Source: Methanoculleus chikugoensis
GTDB lineage: Archaea; Halobacteriota; Methanomicrobia; Methanomicrobiales; Methanoculleaceae
Assembly (NCBI RefSeq): GCF_900095385.1
Contig: NZ_FMID01000004.1
Span: forward strand, 62,001 to 126,000
Direction: 5' to 3'
DNA: 64,000 nucleotides
Shown: in pieces, positions 48,265-57,691 of the stretch
How the letters are laid out: each line of letters opens with the position of its first letter
Numbering within the stretch: position 1 is the stretch's first letter
Made by a program: the position numbers and the translations under genes
Notes under the pieces: generated by a model
Seen by the model: the letters and a program-made list of their open reading frames with translations, nothing else
Databases searched by the model: none
What the model was told of the DNA's origin: nothing

Positions 48265-49299
48265 ATGATCTCCCCGACGGCGGATATCGTCATGGTGGTG
48301 CACGGCCCCGAGGCCTTCGATGCCGGCGACGTCGGGCGGCTGATCGATCTGCTCTCGCCCCCGCGGGTGCTTGTCGCGGGAGTGATGGCCCGGACGGCCG
48401 CCGAGGAGTCGGGGCTCCCGGTTGTCTGCACGGACGAGCGGCCGAGCACGGTGCTCGGGAGCATCCGGGAGCGCGCGTGCCTGGTCAACCGGGGAAAGAC
48501 CCCGGCATCCGGGAGGATATTCGGCGAGATCGTCGCCGGCAGGCTCGAAGGGCTCGTCCACGTCGAGACCTCGAGCGGCACCGTCTACTGCTGGAACCGC
48601 GGGGACGACACCCTCGCGGAGGAGATCGCACGGCTGACGGGGTACGCCCTTGTCCGTGCGGAGAGCGTCGGCACCCGGCAGGACGGGATGCGGGAGATCC
48701 GCGGGTGCCTGCCCGGAGAGGCGGTCTTCGTGAACGGGATCGTCATCGGGAGCGCGACGGCGGAGACGGTCGTCCTCGCGAGCGAGAACGGAGCCCTCCG
48801 GGCAGTCTCAGGGCTCGATCCGAAACCGCACGGGTTTGAAAAACTCCTCCGTGCAGGTCTTCCCGAGATCCGGACAGCCTGGTGCAAGAGCGGCGCGGTG
48901 CGGAGGGCTTCGCCCGGCCGGGGCAAGCGCGCCCGGCGTGGCGGGAGGATCGCGGTCATCGACCACTGCGGCCACACCATCTATAACGAGATCGGGGAGG
49001 AGGTCTGCGGCGTCCTCGCCGTCGGCGACGATACCACCGCCGTCTGCGGGCATATCTGCTCGCATTCCGGCATCCCCGTCTTCGGCGTGGTCGACGGGGA
49101 CGGCGATGGCATCGTGGAGCCCGGGTACGCCCCGGGATCGGTGGTGGTCGAGGTTCTGGACGGGCGCGACGACGATCTCGGGCGGGAGGTTGCGGCCGTC
49201 CGGGATCTCGAGACCGACTCGTGGGAGGAGTGGGTCGAGGAGACGCTCCGCGTCCTCGCAGGGAGGGTGCGGGTCGTCATCGACCTTCGCGGGAGGTAA
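48265..49299 (+). CDS. DUF2117-type methanogen protein
   Basis: A 344-residue protein with a start typical of the methanogen-restricted DUF2117 family (IVMVVHGPEAFDAGDVGRLID). It has VMARTAAEESGLPVVC in the first half and the C-terminal VIDHCGHTIYNEIGEEVCGV and TAVCGHICSHSGIPVFGVVDGD. Function unknown. Cys and His in the C-terminal half may bind metal. Only two bases separate it from the Nre repair gene. Confidence 0.75.
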   Translation: MISPTADIVMVVHGPEAFDAGDVGRLIDLLSPPRVLVAGVMARTAAEESGLPVVCTDERPSTVLGSIRERACLVNRGKTPASGRIFGEIVAGRLEGLVHVETSSGTVYCWNRGDDTLAEEIARLTGYALVRAESVGTRQDGMREIRGCLPGEAVFVNGIVIGSATAETVVLASENGALRAVSGLDPKPHGFEKLLRAGLPEIRTAWCKSGAVRRASPGRGKRARRGGRIAVIDHCGHTIYNEIGEEVCGVLAVGDDTTAVCGHICSHSGIPVFGVVDGDGDGIVEPGYAPGSVVVEVLDGRDDDLGREVAAVRDLETDSWEEWVEETLRVLAGRVRVVIDLRGR

Positions 49300-49301
49300 C
49301 C

Positions 49302-50450
49302 ATGCGATGCGCCGAGTGTAAGGGAAGGGGGTTCTGCGGGCTCGAACGCTGCCCGATCATGAGCAGGTTCTACGCGCAGCTCCCGGTCCGGCAGAGCGAC
49401 CACTACCAGGGATCCGCGCCGTCGGTCTTTGTGGGGAGCCACGGTTACCCGAAGGTTGCGGGCGGGCCGCTGATGATCGACGACGCCGACCATCCGCCGG
49501 ACTGGGTGGCGAGAGGACTCGGGATCGAGGATATCGTGGGGCTCCGGGCCCGGACGATCCGCGGTTCCGGCGAGGCGAAGAACCTCTCCGGGAGCATCCA
49601 GGAGATCGCGCTCTCGAGCAGTCCGCTCGACGTCGAGGTGCGGTTCACGAAACCTGTCGCCTTTGACCTCCGGTTCGACGGGACGATCGCCCCGGTCGGG
49701 CTCACCGGCGCCATCAAAAAGATGGACGTCCTCGGGAACGCCCGTGTGGACCGGGCGGTCGACCGGGCGACGTCGGACACCGATCTCACCGCGACCGACG
49801 CCTGCGAGATTCTCAGCGCCTCGGGCACCGATGTCTACCGGATCACCCAGCTCCTCACCGCCGGGCTCCTCGGGAGCGAGAAGAAGCGGCACGTCGTCCC
49901 CACCCGCTGGGCGATCACGGCCGTCGACGACACGGTCTCAAAGCAGCTCAAGAGGAAGATCGTCCGCTACCCTCCGCTCTCCGGGATAGAAGTCTTCTCC
50001 GGCGGACTCTACGGCAACCACATCGTCTGCATCCTCGTCCCGGGGGACTGGAAGTTCGAGATGATCGAGGTCTGGGGGAAGCAGTCGCTCTGGGGCGGCG
50101 GGAACGAGTCGATCGCCGTGGACGGCGAGGGGCTCACCAAGTCCGGCTACTCCCCGATCGCGGGGGCATACTACTCGGCGCGCCTCGCGGTCGCGGAGTA
50201 CCTGGAGAGCGTCCGGCGCTCGGCACGGGTGCTCGTGCTCAGGAACGTCACCGGCGAGTACTGGGCGCCGCTCGGCACCTGGGTCGTGCGGGAGGCGACG
50301 CGGAACGCCATGCAGGGCGAGAAGACCCCGTGCGCCGATCTCCGGCAGGCAATCGACGTTGCCTCCCGGCTGATCGGGTTTAGCCACTGGCAGCCCCACA
50401 GCAGGCTCATCCCGGAACTCACGACGCAGAAGACGTTGTTTGATTTTTGA
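49302..50450 (+). CDS. Archaeal DNA repair protein Nre
   Basis: A 382-residue protein that starts with a zinc-like cluster (CAECKGRGFCGLERC) and contains FVGSHGYPKVAGGPL, SSSPLDVEVRFTKP and HVVPTRWAITAVDD. It ends in QKTLFDF, a PCNA-interacting PIP box. Nre proteins act in archaeal DNA damage tolerance, docking on the sliding clamp. GGGAGGTAA directly before the ATG is a strong ribosome-binding site. It is followed by a convergent DNA ligase gene. Confidence 0.9.
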   Translation: MRCAECKGRGFCGLERCPIMSRFYAQLPVRQSDHYQGSAPSVFVGSHGYPKVAGGPLMIDDADHPPDWVARGLGIEDIVGLRARTIRGSGEAKNLSGSIQEIALSSSPLDVEVRFTKPVAFDLRFDGTIAPVGLTGAIKKMDVLGNARVDRAVDRATSDTDLTATDACEILSASGTDVYRITQLLTAGLLGSEKKRHVVPTRWAITAVDDTVSKQLKRKIVRYPPLSGIEVFSGGLYGNHIVCILVPGDWKFEMIEVWGKQSLWGGGNESIAVDGEGLTKSGYSPIAGAYYSARLAVAEYLESVRRSARVLVLRNVTGEYWAPLGTWVVREATRNAMQGEKTPCADLRQAIDVASRLIGFSHWQPHSRLIPELTTQKTLFDF

Positions 50451-50500
50451 GTGAACACAGGGCGCGAGTTGAGGGGCCTTGGGGGGCCTCACGCGAAAAG

Positions 50501-50564
50501 CGCGAAGCCGCGAAGGAAAGTTGCACATCCATTTACCAATCTTCGCGTCCTTCGCGGCTTCGCG
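50501..50564. terminator. 17-base inverted repeat between convergent nre and ligase genes
   Basis: CGCGAAGCCGCGAAGGA (50501-50517) pairs perfectly with TCCTTCGCGGCTTCGCG (50548-50564), separated by 30 bases. Flanking CTCACGCGAA extends the symmetry. It lies between the two stops and may terminate both transcripts. The ACGCGAAG unit also recurs three times at 23861-23884. Confidence 0.5.
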
Positions 50565-50600
50565 TGAGATTAGATCGCTTTCCCTGCTGACACGAGATAT

Positions 50601-52253
50601 CTACAGAGACTCCTGCCCATTCTTCTGCCGGGCATAGCGCTCGACGAGCGCTTCAAGGGTCTCAGCCTCGTCCACGCTCTTGTCCTCACGCACCCGGACG
50701 AACCGCGGGAACCGGAGCGCGTAGCCGCTCGCGTAGTTCGGGCTTGTCTGGATCTCGGAGTAGCCCACCTCGAAGACCACTTCCGGTTCGAGGGTCACCT
50801 CCTTTCCGGAGCGGGCGATGACTTTGTCCTTGAAGAGGGCGTAGAGGTCGGCCAGCACCTCGTCCGTGATCCCGGTAGCCACCTTCCCGACCGGGAGGAG
50901 CCGCCCCTGGTCCTGCACCGCGAGCAGGAACGAGCCGAACGTCCCGGCTCTCCGGCCCTCGCCCCACTCCGCCCCGACGACCGCGAGGTCGAGCGTCTCG
51001 ACGCCGGGTTTCACCTTCACCCAGAGCCGGCCCCGGACGCCGGGGGTGTAGGGCGAGTCGAGGACCTTCACCATCACGCCTTCGTGCCCGAGGGCGAGGG
51101 CGTCGGCGTAGATCGTCTCCGCCGCGGCCGCGTCGGCGGCCGGGAACTGCGGAGCGACGTGGGCACGGAGCACCGTATCGAGGGCTTTGCGCCGCTCCGC
51201 GAGGGGGCGATCCATCAGCGTCTCGCCGTCCAGGTAGAGGATATCGAAGACCTTCGGCACGAGTTCGATCTTCTCCATCATCGAGTCCACCCCATGTTTG
51301 CGGCGGAACCGCCGGATCACGTACTGGAACGGCATCGGCCTCCCGTCGCGGACGGCGACCGCCTCCCCGTCCAGGATGACGTCGTGGTCGGTCGCCTCCA
51401 GGAGGAGGTTCGCGATGTCGGGGAGGCTTTCCGTGACATCCTCCAGTCTTCGCGAGTAGATCCGGCAGACGTCGCCCACCTTGTGGAACTGGAACCTGCT
51501 CCCGTCGTACTTGTACTCGACCGCCACCTCGCCATGATCCTCAAGCTGGGCGGCGATCGTTCCCGCCTGCGCGAGCATCATCTTCACCGGCCGGAACGGC
51601 TCGATCGTCACGCGGGAGAGCGCGTCGGGGTCGCGCCGGGCGAGGAGGGCGACCTCCCCGAGATCGTTCAGCGCCTGGTGGGCATGCTCGACCAGGCGGA
51701 CGTCGACCTCGAACGCCCGGGCGACGGCGTCGCGGACGTTTCCTTCCCCCACGCCGATCCGGAGTTCCTCGAGCATCAGCCGCGCGAGGTAGCGGCCCTC
51801 GAGCGGCCGGGCGTTGCCGAAGAGCCTCTGCGCCACGCGGAGTTTCTCCCGCTGCGACCGCTGTCCTTCGACGGCCGCCATCCGCTCGAGTTCCCGGTAG
51901 ACCCCGGTGAGGTCAAGTTCCTCGATAAAAAACGACGTCTGCTCCTTCTTTGCAAGGAGCCCCTCGACGGCGAGGCCCACGTCGCCGGTCGTGTTGATCG
52001 CCTCCCGGACGGTCTCCCGCTTCGTCCCGACGACGTAGGCCACGGCGTCGTAGAGGAGGTTCGGACCCACACCGAGTTTTTTGGTGCTCCAGTCGGGAAA
52101 GACCCTGCCCATGACGAACCGGACGAAGACGGGGAGTTCCTCGTCGTCGAGCCGGGGGAGGACGGCGGCGATCTGCTCGATCATATCGAGGCGTCCCGGG
52201 GTCCCTTCGAGGCGCTCGCAGACTTGGGCGAACTCCAGAAACTGCATACCCAT
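50601..52253 (-). CDS. lig: ATP-dependent DNA ligase
   Basis: About 550 residues. The N-terminal alpha-helical DNA-binding domain ([21 protein letters not shown]) is followed by the adenylation domain with lysine K248 in EYKYDGSR, motifs FDILYLDGE and GHEGVMVKV, and the OB-fold domain with LWVKVKPG and [11 protein letters not shown]. It seals nicks in replication and repair. Start taken at 52253 (MGMQFLEF); 52247 or 52283 are alternatives. Confidence 0.95.
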   Translation of the reverse strand: MGMQFLEFAQVCERLEGTPGRLDMIEQIAAVLPRLDDEELPVFVRFVMGRVFPDWSTKKLGVGPNLLYDAVAYVVGTKRETVREAINTTGDVGLAVEGLLAKKEQTSFFIEELDLTGVYRELERMAAVEGQRSQREKLRVAQRLFGNARPLEGRYLARLMLEELRIGVGEGNVRDAVARAFEVDVRLVEHAHQALNDLGEVALLARRDPDALSRVTIEPFRPVKMMLAQAGTIAAQLEDHGEVAVEYKYDGSRFQFHKVGDVCRIYSRRLEDVTESLPDIANLLLEATDHDVILDGEAVAVRDGRPMPFQYVIRRFRRKHGVDSMMEKIELVPKVFDILYLDGETLMDRPLAERRKALDTVLRAHVAPQFPAADAAAAETIYADALALGHEGVMVKVLDSPYTPGVRGRLWVKVKPGVETLDLAVVGAEWGEGRRAGTFGSFLLAVQDQGRLLPVGKVATGITDEVLADLYALFKDKVIARSGKEVTLEPEVVFEVGYSEIQTSPNYASGYALRFPRFVRVREDKSVDEAETLEALVERYARQKNGQESL

Positions 52254-52308
52254 ACTCTCTGAAGTATTTCCCGGCGTGGTCAATCAACCCTTCTATTGGG
52301 CACGATTG

Positions 52309-52569
52309 ATGAAGGAGCACTGCCTACCTCTATCCATGCACCAGGACGAAGAAACGAAAGAGATGCTCCGCGACCTCCTCTGGCTCAACGCCCTGATAGC
52401 AACGGAGCTCATTCAGATCACCGAGAACACTTCCCAGATCCTTCGGAAGGCGGCCCCGCCGGAGTCCTGTATCGTGGAGCACGCGGCTCTCCGGAAGACA
52501 GCGCTCGAGATCGCCGACCGCTACAGGCCCGGCACGATGCTCCGGCAGCACGTCGCGGAACACCAGTGA
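52309..52569 (+). CDS. Small helical hypothetical protein
   Basis: 77-86 residues (starts at 52309 or 52336). The body is amphipathic helix (DEETKEMLRDLLWLNALIA, ELIQITENTSQILRKA). It is divergent from the ligase gene. No family recognised. Confidence 0.5.
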   Translation: MKEHCLPLSMHQDEETKEMLRDLLWLNALIATELIQITENTSQILRKAAPPESCIVEHAALRKTALEIADRYRPGTMLRQHVAEHQ

Positions 52570-52587
52570 AAATTTGTATGATTGCCG

Positions 52588-53079
52588 TCAGGCGGCGGCC
52601 GGCACCAGACCGGCATCCCTGACGACGAGATCCGTCGTCTGAACCGTCTCTTCCGTCAGGTCGATGGTGGTGGTCGTGCCGTTCACTGTATCGACGGTGC
52701 TCATCGTCTCGCCGGGAGCCCCCATGCCGGGGACGGTGAAGCCGTAGCCCTCCGGCGGGACGACCTCGACGGTGTAACTCCCCGGGAGGACGCCGCTGAA
52801 GATGAAGAGCCCCTCACAGGCGTGGGCGAACGTCTCCGCCGTTGCGATCCGCTCCCCCGCGGCGTCGAGGAGATGGACGGCGACGCCGCTCATGCCCTGC
52901 TCGCCGGGACCCTGGACGCCGTTCGCGTCGGCATCCAGAAATATCGTGCCCCCGATCGTGCCGGCGGTTCTCTCATACACTGCACCCGAGCCGGGCTCCG
53001 CCGGGACGGCGGCGCCTGCCATCGAACCGAAGACGAACGCTGATACGATGACTGCTGCAAGAACGCTGATAGATCTCAT
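52588..53079 (-). CDS. Secreted SdrD-B-like domain protein
   Basis: A 163-residue protein with a signal peptide (ISVLAAVIVSAFVFGSMAGA) and one SdrD-B/Cna-B-type beta domain (IGGTIFLDADANGVQGPGEQ, GVAVHLLDAAGERIATAET, LPGSYTVEVVPPEGYGFTVP). The D-x-D-x-N-G motif is the usual calcium site. GAGGTGA lies seven bases before the ATG at 53079. A TATA-like AATATATTTTAA lies near 53225-53240, giving a leader of about 120 bases. The same domain occurs twice in the larger neighbour. Confidence 0.8.
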   Translation of the reverse strand: MRSISVLAAVIVSAFVFGSMAGAAVPAEPGSGAVYERTAGTIGGTIFLDADANGVQGPGEQGMSGVAVHLLDAAGERIATAETFAHACEGLFIFSGVLPGSYTVEVVPPEGYGFTVPGMGAPGETMSTVDTVNGTTTTIDLTEETVQTTDLVVRDAGLVPAAA

Positions 53080-53434
53080 TCGGTTCACCTCGTCTGCCCG
53101 GACGCTCCGGGCGTGTAACCCCATGAAAGGCTGCTGTGCCTCTTCGCACCGCCTTCCGGCGGCCTGCAGGATCGAGATTTTTTTCGGTCCGGTACCGGCC
53201 CCGGGGTTCGGTTCCTGATAGGCATTAAAATATATTAATATTTTTATTGATTTGGGGGAGATACTCAGGAACTTCCCGGGTTCGTCCGAACGATCCGTGC
53301 GGCCATCGCCATGAAAACAGAAAATATCCCGGTCTCCGTGACCCGAACCGATCGGGAGCAGGGAGCCGTGCCGATCAGAAAACCATAGAGAAAGCGTGCA
53401 TCGCCGTTGTCGAACGCCGCCTTACCCCTCCCGA
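53080..53434. other. Gap holding the SdrD-B gene promoter
   Basis: It contains the AT-rich block 53222-53252 that supplies the promoter for the gene ending at 52588. The rest shows no gene or known RNA. Confidence 0.35.
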
Positions 53435-56131
53435 TCAGTCATCCTCGTCCCTGCCGTCGTCACGCCGGACGCTCTCTTCCATCCCACCCGGCCTTTTCCG
53501 GCCATCGTCTTTTACCTCCTTCCGATCGTCGTTGTCCCGGGTCTCTTTCCGGTCGTTATTGTCTCCAATCTCTTTTCGACCGTCGCTGTCCCTACCGCCT
53601 TCCCGGTCGTCGTCATCGTCGTCTACTTCTCTCCGGTCATCGCTATCCCTAACCTCGTTATCGTCGCCGCTCTCCCACACAGGTTCCCGTTCGCCGGCGG
53701 GATCGCCGTCATCGACGGTCCCATTCACCGGAACCTGCGGGGCGCCGGTCACGACCGGCCCGGCCCGCTCATCGTCTTCCTCAGTGCGAACGGCCGCATC
53801 GTCCCGGAGGAGCTCCTGCTCACCGTCCGTCCCGCCCGGAACGGGGGCCTCATTCCCCGGATCGCCGGGTGGGGCGGCCGGAGGCGGGGAGAGGATCAGC
53901 CCCGCACCCCTGACGACCGCCTCCCCTCCGCCGACCGTAAACCGGCCGGTCACCCCGGTCGAGGGGTCGACGTGGCTGTCCCGACCGGGATTCGTGAAGA
54001 TGTAGCCGTCCGGCGCAGTGAACGCGACGGAGTACTCCCCGGGCGGAAGCGGGCCGAAGAGGTACATGGAGAAGTACCGGTCGTGATACCTGGTCTGGGT
54101 CGACGCCGCCACGTTCCCGTCCGCGTCCAGGAGGCGGACCTCGACACCCGTCACGCCAGAGGTCTCATCCCGGACCCCGTCCCGGTTGTCGTCGCTCCAG
54201 GCCGTCCCGAGCACCCACCCGTAGGCCCCCGCCGGGGTTCCGGGCAGGAGATTCCCGACGAGTCCCGCATTCAGGGTCTGCCGGTCAACCCCGCCTTCGG
54301 CGAATATCACGTCCGTGTCGAGCGGGGCGGCGTTGTTGTCCAGGCCCGGGACGGTGCAGGAATACCCGTCCGGGAGAACGAACTCCACACCGGCGTAGCC
54401 GACGGAGGGGACGAGCCCGAACCGGTACGACCCGTCCGGGCCGGTGGCGGTATAGTCGAGCATGGTTCGCTGGCCGATCAGCCGCACGCTGATCTCGGGG
54501 ATACCCGGCTCACCGGGATCGCGGGCGCCGTCACCGTTCAGGTCGAACCAGACCGTCCCCGAGAGCGATTCGTTTGCCGCGCCGCCGGTCTGGTTAGTAT
54601 CGTCGTCATTGTCATCGTCATCATCATTATCGTCGCCGACCGGCGTCATCGTCGGAGATGGGGCGGCCGTCATGGTCGGCACGGCCGTGGGCGTCGTCGT
54701 CCCGGTGGGCACGGGCGTCGTGACCCCCGTCGGAACCGCAGTCGGAGACGGCGAGGGGGTTCCCGCCGGCCCCGTCACGACCGGTGACGGGGCGGCAGTC
54801 ACCGTTGCGGCCGGTACCGGCGGCTTCTGGGAGATGATAGGTGCTTTTGAGGGCCTGGAAGGCGTCGCCGTCGGCACGGGTGTCGGGGTAGTCGTCGGGG
54901 TTGGCGTCGGCGTGGGCTTCGGCCCCAGTTTCACCGCCCAGGCATCCGTGTTTGCCCCCCCTCCGCTCACCGTGGCGTTGAACGTCCCTGCAAAGACGAA
55001 CTCTCCCGGTGCGGACTCGATAAGCGATGCTGCCGCATCACCGGGGTTTACGCCGCCGAACGTCCTGCTCCACGCCACCGCTCCGTCGGCGTCGGTCGCG
55101 ACCAGCCAGGCGTCGGTATCGTCCACCCCGGGATAAGCCGTCTCCCCGGCGAAGAGGTAGCCGCCGTCAGGGGTCTCGATGACGGCCGCCGCCGTCTCGT
55201 TCACGCCGAAGTCGCCGTAGATCCAGTTCCAGACGATATCCCCGTCGGGCGTGAGTTTAATGAGGAGGGCGTCGGTATCGACCGTCGTGTTGTCCGGCCG
55301 TTCCGTGAACGTGCCAGCGACGAGCAGGTTGCCGTCGGAGGTGTTGATCACCGCCCGGCCGGCATCGTCGTCGGGGCTGCCGAACGTCCTGTTCCAGACC
55401 TCGTCGCCCGACCCGTCCAGCCTGACCGTCCAGACGTCGGCCATGCCCGCTCCCGAGGACCCGGTGCTGCCGGCAACGACGAAGTCCCCGCCGGGGATCC
55501 GGGTGACGGCGTTCGCGGCATTCTCTCCCGCTCCGCCGAACGTCCGGTTCCAGACCTCACCACCCGTCGCGTTCACCCTTACCACCCAGGCCGAGGATTC
55601 GTTCCCCTCCCGCGGCGCGATGGAGCCGACGACAACGTAACCCCCGTCCTCCGCCTCGATGACCGCGGCTGCCGTGGCGTTGTCGTCCGGGCCGCCGTAC
55701 GTCCGGTTCCAGATCTCGCCGCCGGAAGGGTCAATCTCCAGGAGCCAGGCGTCGGTGTCGGCCACAGTCCCGTTCGTGACGAGGGTGAGATTCCCGGCAA
55801 GGAGGAGATTACCCCCATTGGTCCGGACGATGGAGTGCGCAGCGTCGGTCTCCTCCCCCCCGTAGGTTCTGTTCCACTCCTCGCCGCCGTCCGGCGTGAG
55901 CCGGATCACCCAGGCGTCCGTCTTCGCACCGAACGACGCCGTCTCCCCGGCAAGGAAGAGCCCGGTTCCGCCGGGATCGGGGACGACCGCGTATGCCGCG
56001 TCGTATGTGTCAGGTCCTCCGTACGTCCGGTTCCAGATAACCGCAGGATCTCCTGCCTGCGCCCCCGCGCTCATAACGAGCGCGAGTGCCGAGAGCAGGA
56101 CGAACCAGAGACAGGTGCCGCGTCGCATCAT
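53435..56131 (-). CDS. Large secreted propeller/SdrD-B surface protein
   Basis: An 898-residue protein. It has a signal peptide (LWFVLLSALALVMSAGAQA), then seven repeats of about 55 residues built around W-N-R-T-(Y/F)-G-G and DAWxxxxxxDG, which predicts a seven-bladed propeller. A Pro/Thr-rich stalk follows (PTPTPTTTPTPVP), then an Asp run, two SdrD-B-type domains (GTVWFDLNGDGARDPGEPG and GTAWSDDNRDGVRDETSG) and a very charged tail of DxDDRKE-like units. Five or more blades keep an N-R-T sequon. No C-terminal anchor or sorting motif is seen. SD site GGAGTGGT precedes the ATG at 56131. Role may be surface adhesion. Confidence 0.8.
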   Translation of the reverse strand: MMRRGTCLWFVLLSALALVMSAGAQAGDPAVIWNRTYGGPDTYDAAYAVVPDPGGTGLFLAGETASFGAKTDAWVIRLTPDGGEEWNRTYGGEETDAAHSIVRTNGGNLLLAGNLTLVTNGTVADTDAWLLEIDPSGGEIWNRTYGGPDDNATAAAVIEAEDGGYVVVGSIAPREGNESSAWVVRVNATGGEVWNRTFGGAGENAANAVTRIPGGDFVVAGSTGSSGAGMADVWTVRLDGSGDEVWNRTFGSPDDDAGRAVINTSDGNLLVAGTFTERPDNTTVDTDALLIKLTPDGDIVWNWIYGDFGVNETAAAVIETPDGGYLFAGETAYPGVDDTDAWLVATDADGAVAWSRTFGGVNPGDAAASLIESAPGEFVFAGTFNATVSGGGANTDAWAVKLGPKPTPTPTPTTTPTPVPTATPSRPSKAPIISQKPPVPAATVTAAPSPVVTGPAGTPSPSPTAVPTGVTTPVPTGTTTPTAVPTMTAAPSPTMTPVGDDNDDDDDNDDDTNQTGGAANESLSGTVWFDLNGDGARDPGEPGIPEISVRLIGQRTMLDYTATGPDGSYRFGLVPSVGYAGVEFVLPDGYSCTVPGLDNNAAPLDTDVIFAEGGVDRQTLNAGLVGNLLPGTPAGAYGWVLGTAWSDDNRDGVRDETSGVTGVEVRLLDADGNVAASTQTRYHDRYFSMYLFGPLPPGEYSVAFTAPDGYIFTNPGRDSHVDPSTGVTGRFTVGGGEAVVRGAGLILSPPPAAPPGDPGNEAPVPGGTDGEQELLRDDAAVRTEEDDERAGPVVTGAPQVPVNGTVDDGDPAGEREPVWESGDDNEVRDSDDRREVDDDDDDREGGRDSDGRKEIGDNNDRKETRDNDDRKEVKDDGRKRPGGMEESVRRDDGRDEDD

Positions 56132-56265
56132 GTACCACTCCTCGTCTCCACCCCGGGAACAGGCCTCTACTCCGTACCGGGGACGGCCCGATCCGGATGA
56201 GTGACCGGGCCTCCGGCAGAGCCTTCGGATCTCACGGTGCCGCGGGGTCTGCACTTCAATGGCGC

Positions 56266-56293
56266 AATTATTATAATAATCTTGTTTAAAAAC
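56266..56293 (-). promoter_or_regulatory. Promoter region of the propeller gene
   Basis: The minus-strand AT-rich stretch TTTTTAAACAAG and TTATTATAATAATT gives TATA-like boxes about 140 bases before the ATG, so the leader would be about 115 bases. Confidence 0.4.
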
Positions 56294-56389
56294 ACGGCCC
56301 GGATCTTCCCGGGCATTCTCTCCGGGGGGCACGACCCCGCTCCACAACCATCAATACGCTTATGAACAAATCCCTGATAGAAGACGCGT

Positions 56390-56905
56390 ATGAAACTCTT
56401 GCTTGCGATTGCACCGGAACGGTTCAGAGACGAGGAACTGGAGATCCCGAGACGCACCTTCGAGGAGGCGGGGATCGGCGCCGACATCGCCTCTACGGTC
56501 GCCGGCACGTGCACGGGGATGCTCGGGGGCGCCGCGGAGGCGACCATGACGTTTGATGACGCAAAGAGCGACGACTACGCCGGGATCGTGATCGTGGGCG
56601 GCAGCGGCTCGGAGGAGCACCTCTGGGGAAGCGAGCGGCTCCGGGAACTCACCAGGTCGTTCTTCGAGCAGGGCAAGGTCGTCGCCGCCATCTGCCTTGC
56701 GCCGGTCGTGCTGGCACGGGCGGGCATCCTCGCCGGGAGGCAGGCGACGGTATACCCGAGCCCGGCGGCTGTCGCGGAGATGAAGAAGGCGGGAGCGAAC
56801 TTCCTTGAGATCCCCGTCGTCGCCGACATGCAGGTCGTGACCGCGAACGGCCCCGCCGCCGCCGCACAGTTCGCCGACACCATCATCACGAAACTGGAAT
56901 GCTAG
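56390..56905 (+). CDS. DJ-1/PfpI-family protein
   Basis: A 171-residue protein of the class I amidotransferase-like fold: AGIVIVGGSGSEEHLW with the acidic and Gly motif, and the nucleophile elbow VAAICLAPVVLA with a reactive cysteine. The family includes deglycases, chaperones and proteases; the specific activity is not evident. The stop overlaps the next gene by 7 bases. Confidence 0.88.
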   Translation: MKLLLAIAPERFRDEELEIPRRTFEEAGIGADIASTVAGTCTGMLGGAAEATMTFDDAKSDDYAGIVIVGGSGSEEHLWGSERLRELTRSFFEQGKVVAAICLAPVVLARAGILAGRQATVYPSPAAVAEMKKAGANFLEIPVVADMQVVTANGPAAAAQFADTIITKLEC

Positions 56906-57612
56906 ACGATACCGGTAACGGCGGCGTGAGCCCGGCGGACTGCACCCTGGTGATCCCCGCATACAACGAAGAGCGGCGGATCCGGTCGCTCCTCGAGGAC
57001 GTCTCGGGCTTCAAGGGCGATCTCGTCTTCGTCTGCGACGGGACCGATGCCACAGCAGAGATCGTCGGTGCGTTTGCGGACGCTCACCCGTCGCTCTCCA
57101 TCCGGTGCCTGACCTACCCGGCCCGGCTCGGGAAAGGGGGAGGCGTCGTCGCCGGGATGGAGGCGGCGGAAACACCCTTCGTCGGCTACATGGACGCGGA
57201 CGGTTCGACCGCGCTCTCCGAGATGGAGCGGCTCTTCGACCGTCTCGCAACCGCCGACGGCGCCATCGGGTCGCGCTGGGTTCCGGGATCGGTCCTCCCC
57301 GTGCGGCAGGGGTTCCGTCGCCGGGTCGAGAGCCGTCTCTTCAACCTCATGGCCAGGGCGCTCTTCGGGCTCGATTACCGGGATACCCAGTGCGGCGCAA
57401 AGGTCTTCCGGAAGGATGCTCTTGAGGAGGTTCTCCCCTCGATCCGGTCGACCGGGTTCGAGTTCGACGTCGAACTCCTCTGGCGGTTGCGCCGGAGCAG
57501 CTACCGGGTGGAGGAGGTCCCGATCACCTGGGAGAACCGGGACGAGTCGAAGGTGGCGACGACGGACGTGAAGGCGATGCTGCTCGGGATGATCCGGCTC
57601 CGGTTCGGGTAG
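56899..57612 (+). CDS. Family 2 glycosyltransferase
   Basis: A 237-residue GT-A enzyme: TLVIPAYNEERRI, VFVCDGTDATAEI, MDADGSTALSEMERL (the DxD motif) and GSRWVPGS, resembling dolichyl-phosphate glucosyl/mannosyltransferases. There are no long membrane helices, so it is a soluble or peripheral enzyme that may charge a lipid carrier for N-glycosylation. The window also encodes sequon-rich surface proteins. Confidence 0.88.
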   Translation: MLDDTGNGGVSPADCTLVIPAYNEERRIRSLLEDVSGFKGDLVFVCDGTDATAEIVGAFADAHPSLSIRCLTYPARLGKGGGVVAGMEAAETPFVGYMDADGSTALSEMERLFDRLATADGAIGSRWVPGSVLPVRQGFRRRVESRLFNLMARALFGLDYRDTQCGAKVFRKDALEEVLPSIRSTGFEFDVELLWRLRRSSYRVEEVPITWENRDESKVATTDVKAMLLGMIRLRFG

Positions 57613-57691
57613 TCCGCCTCCCCCTCTCCTCCTGGAACAGATCGCCGGGTTTTAAGCCTCTTTACGTGGATGGAATCCTGACGGTGATCCA

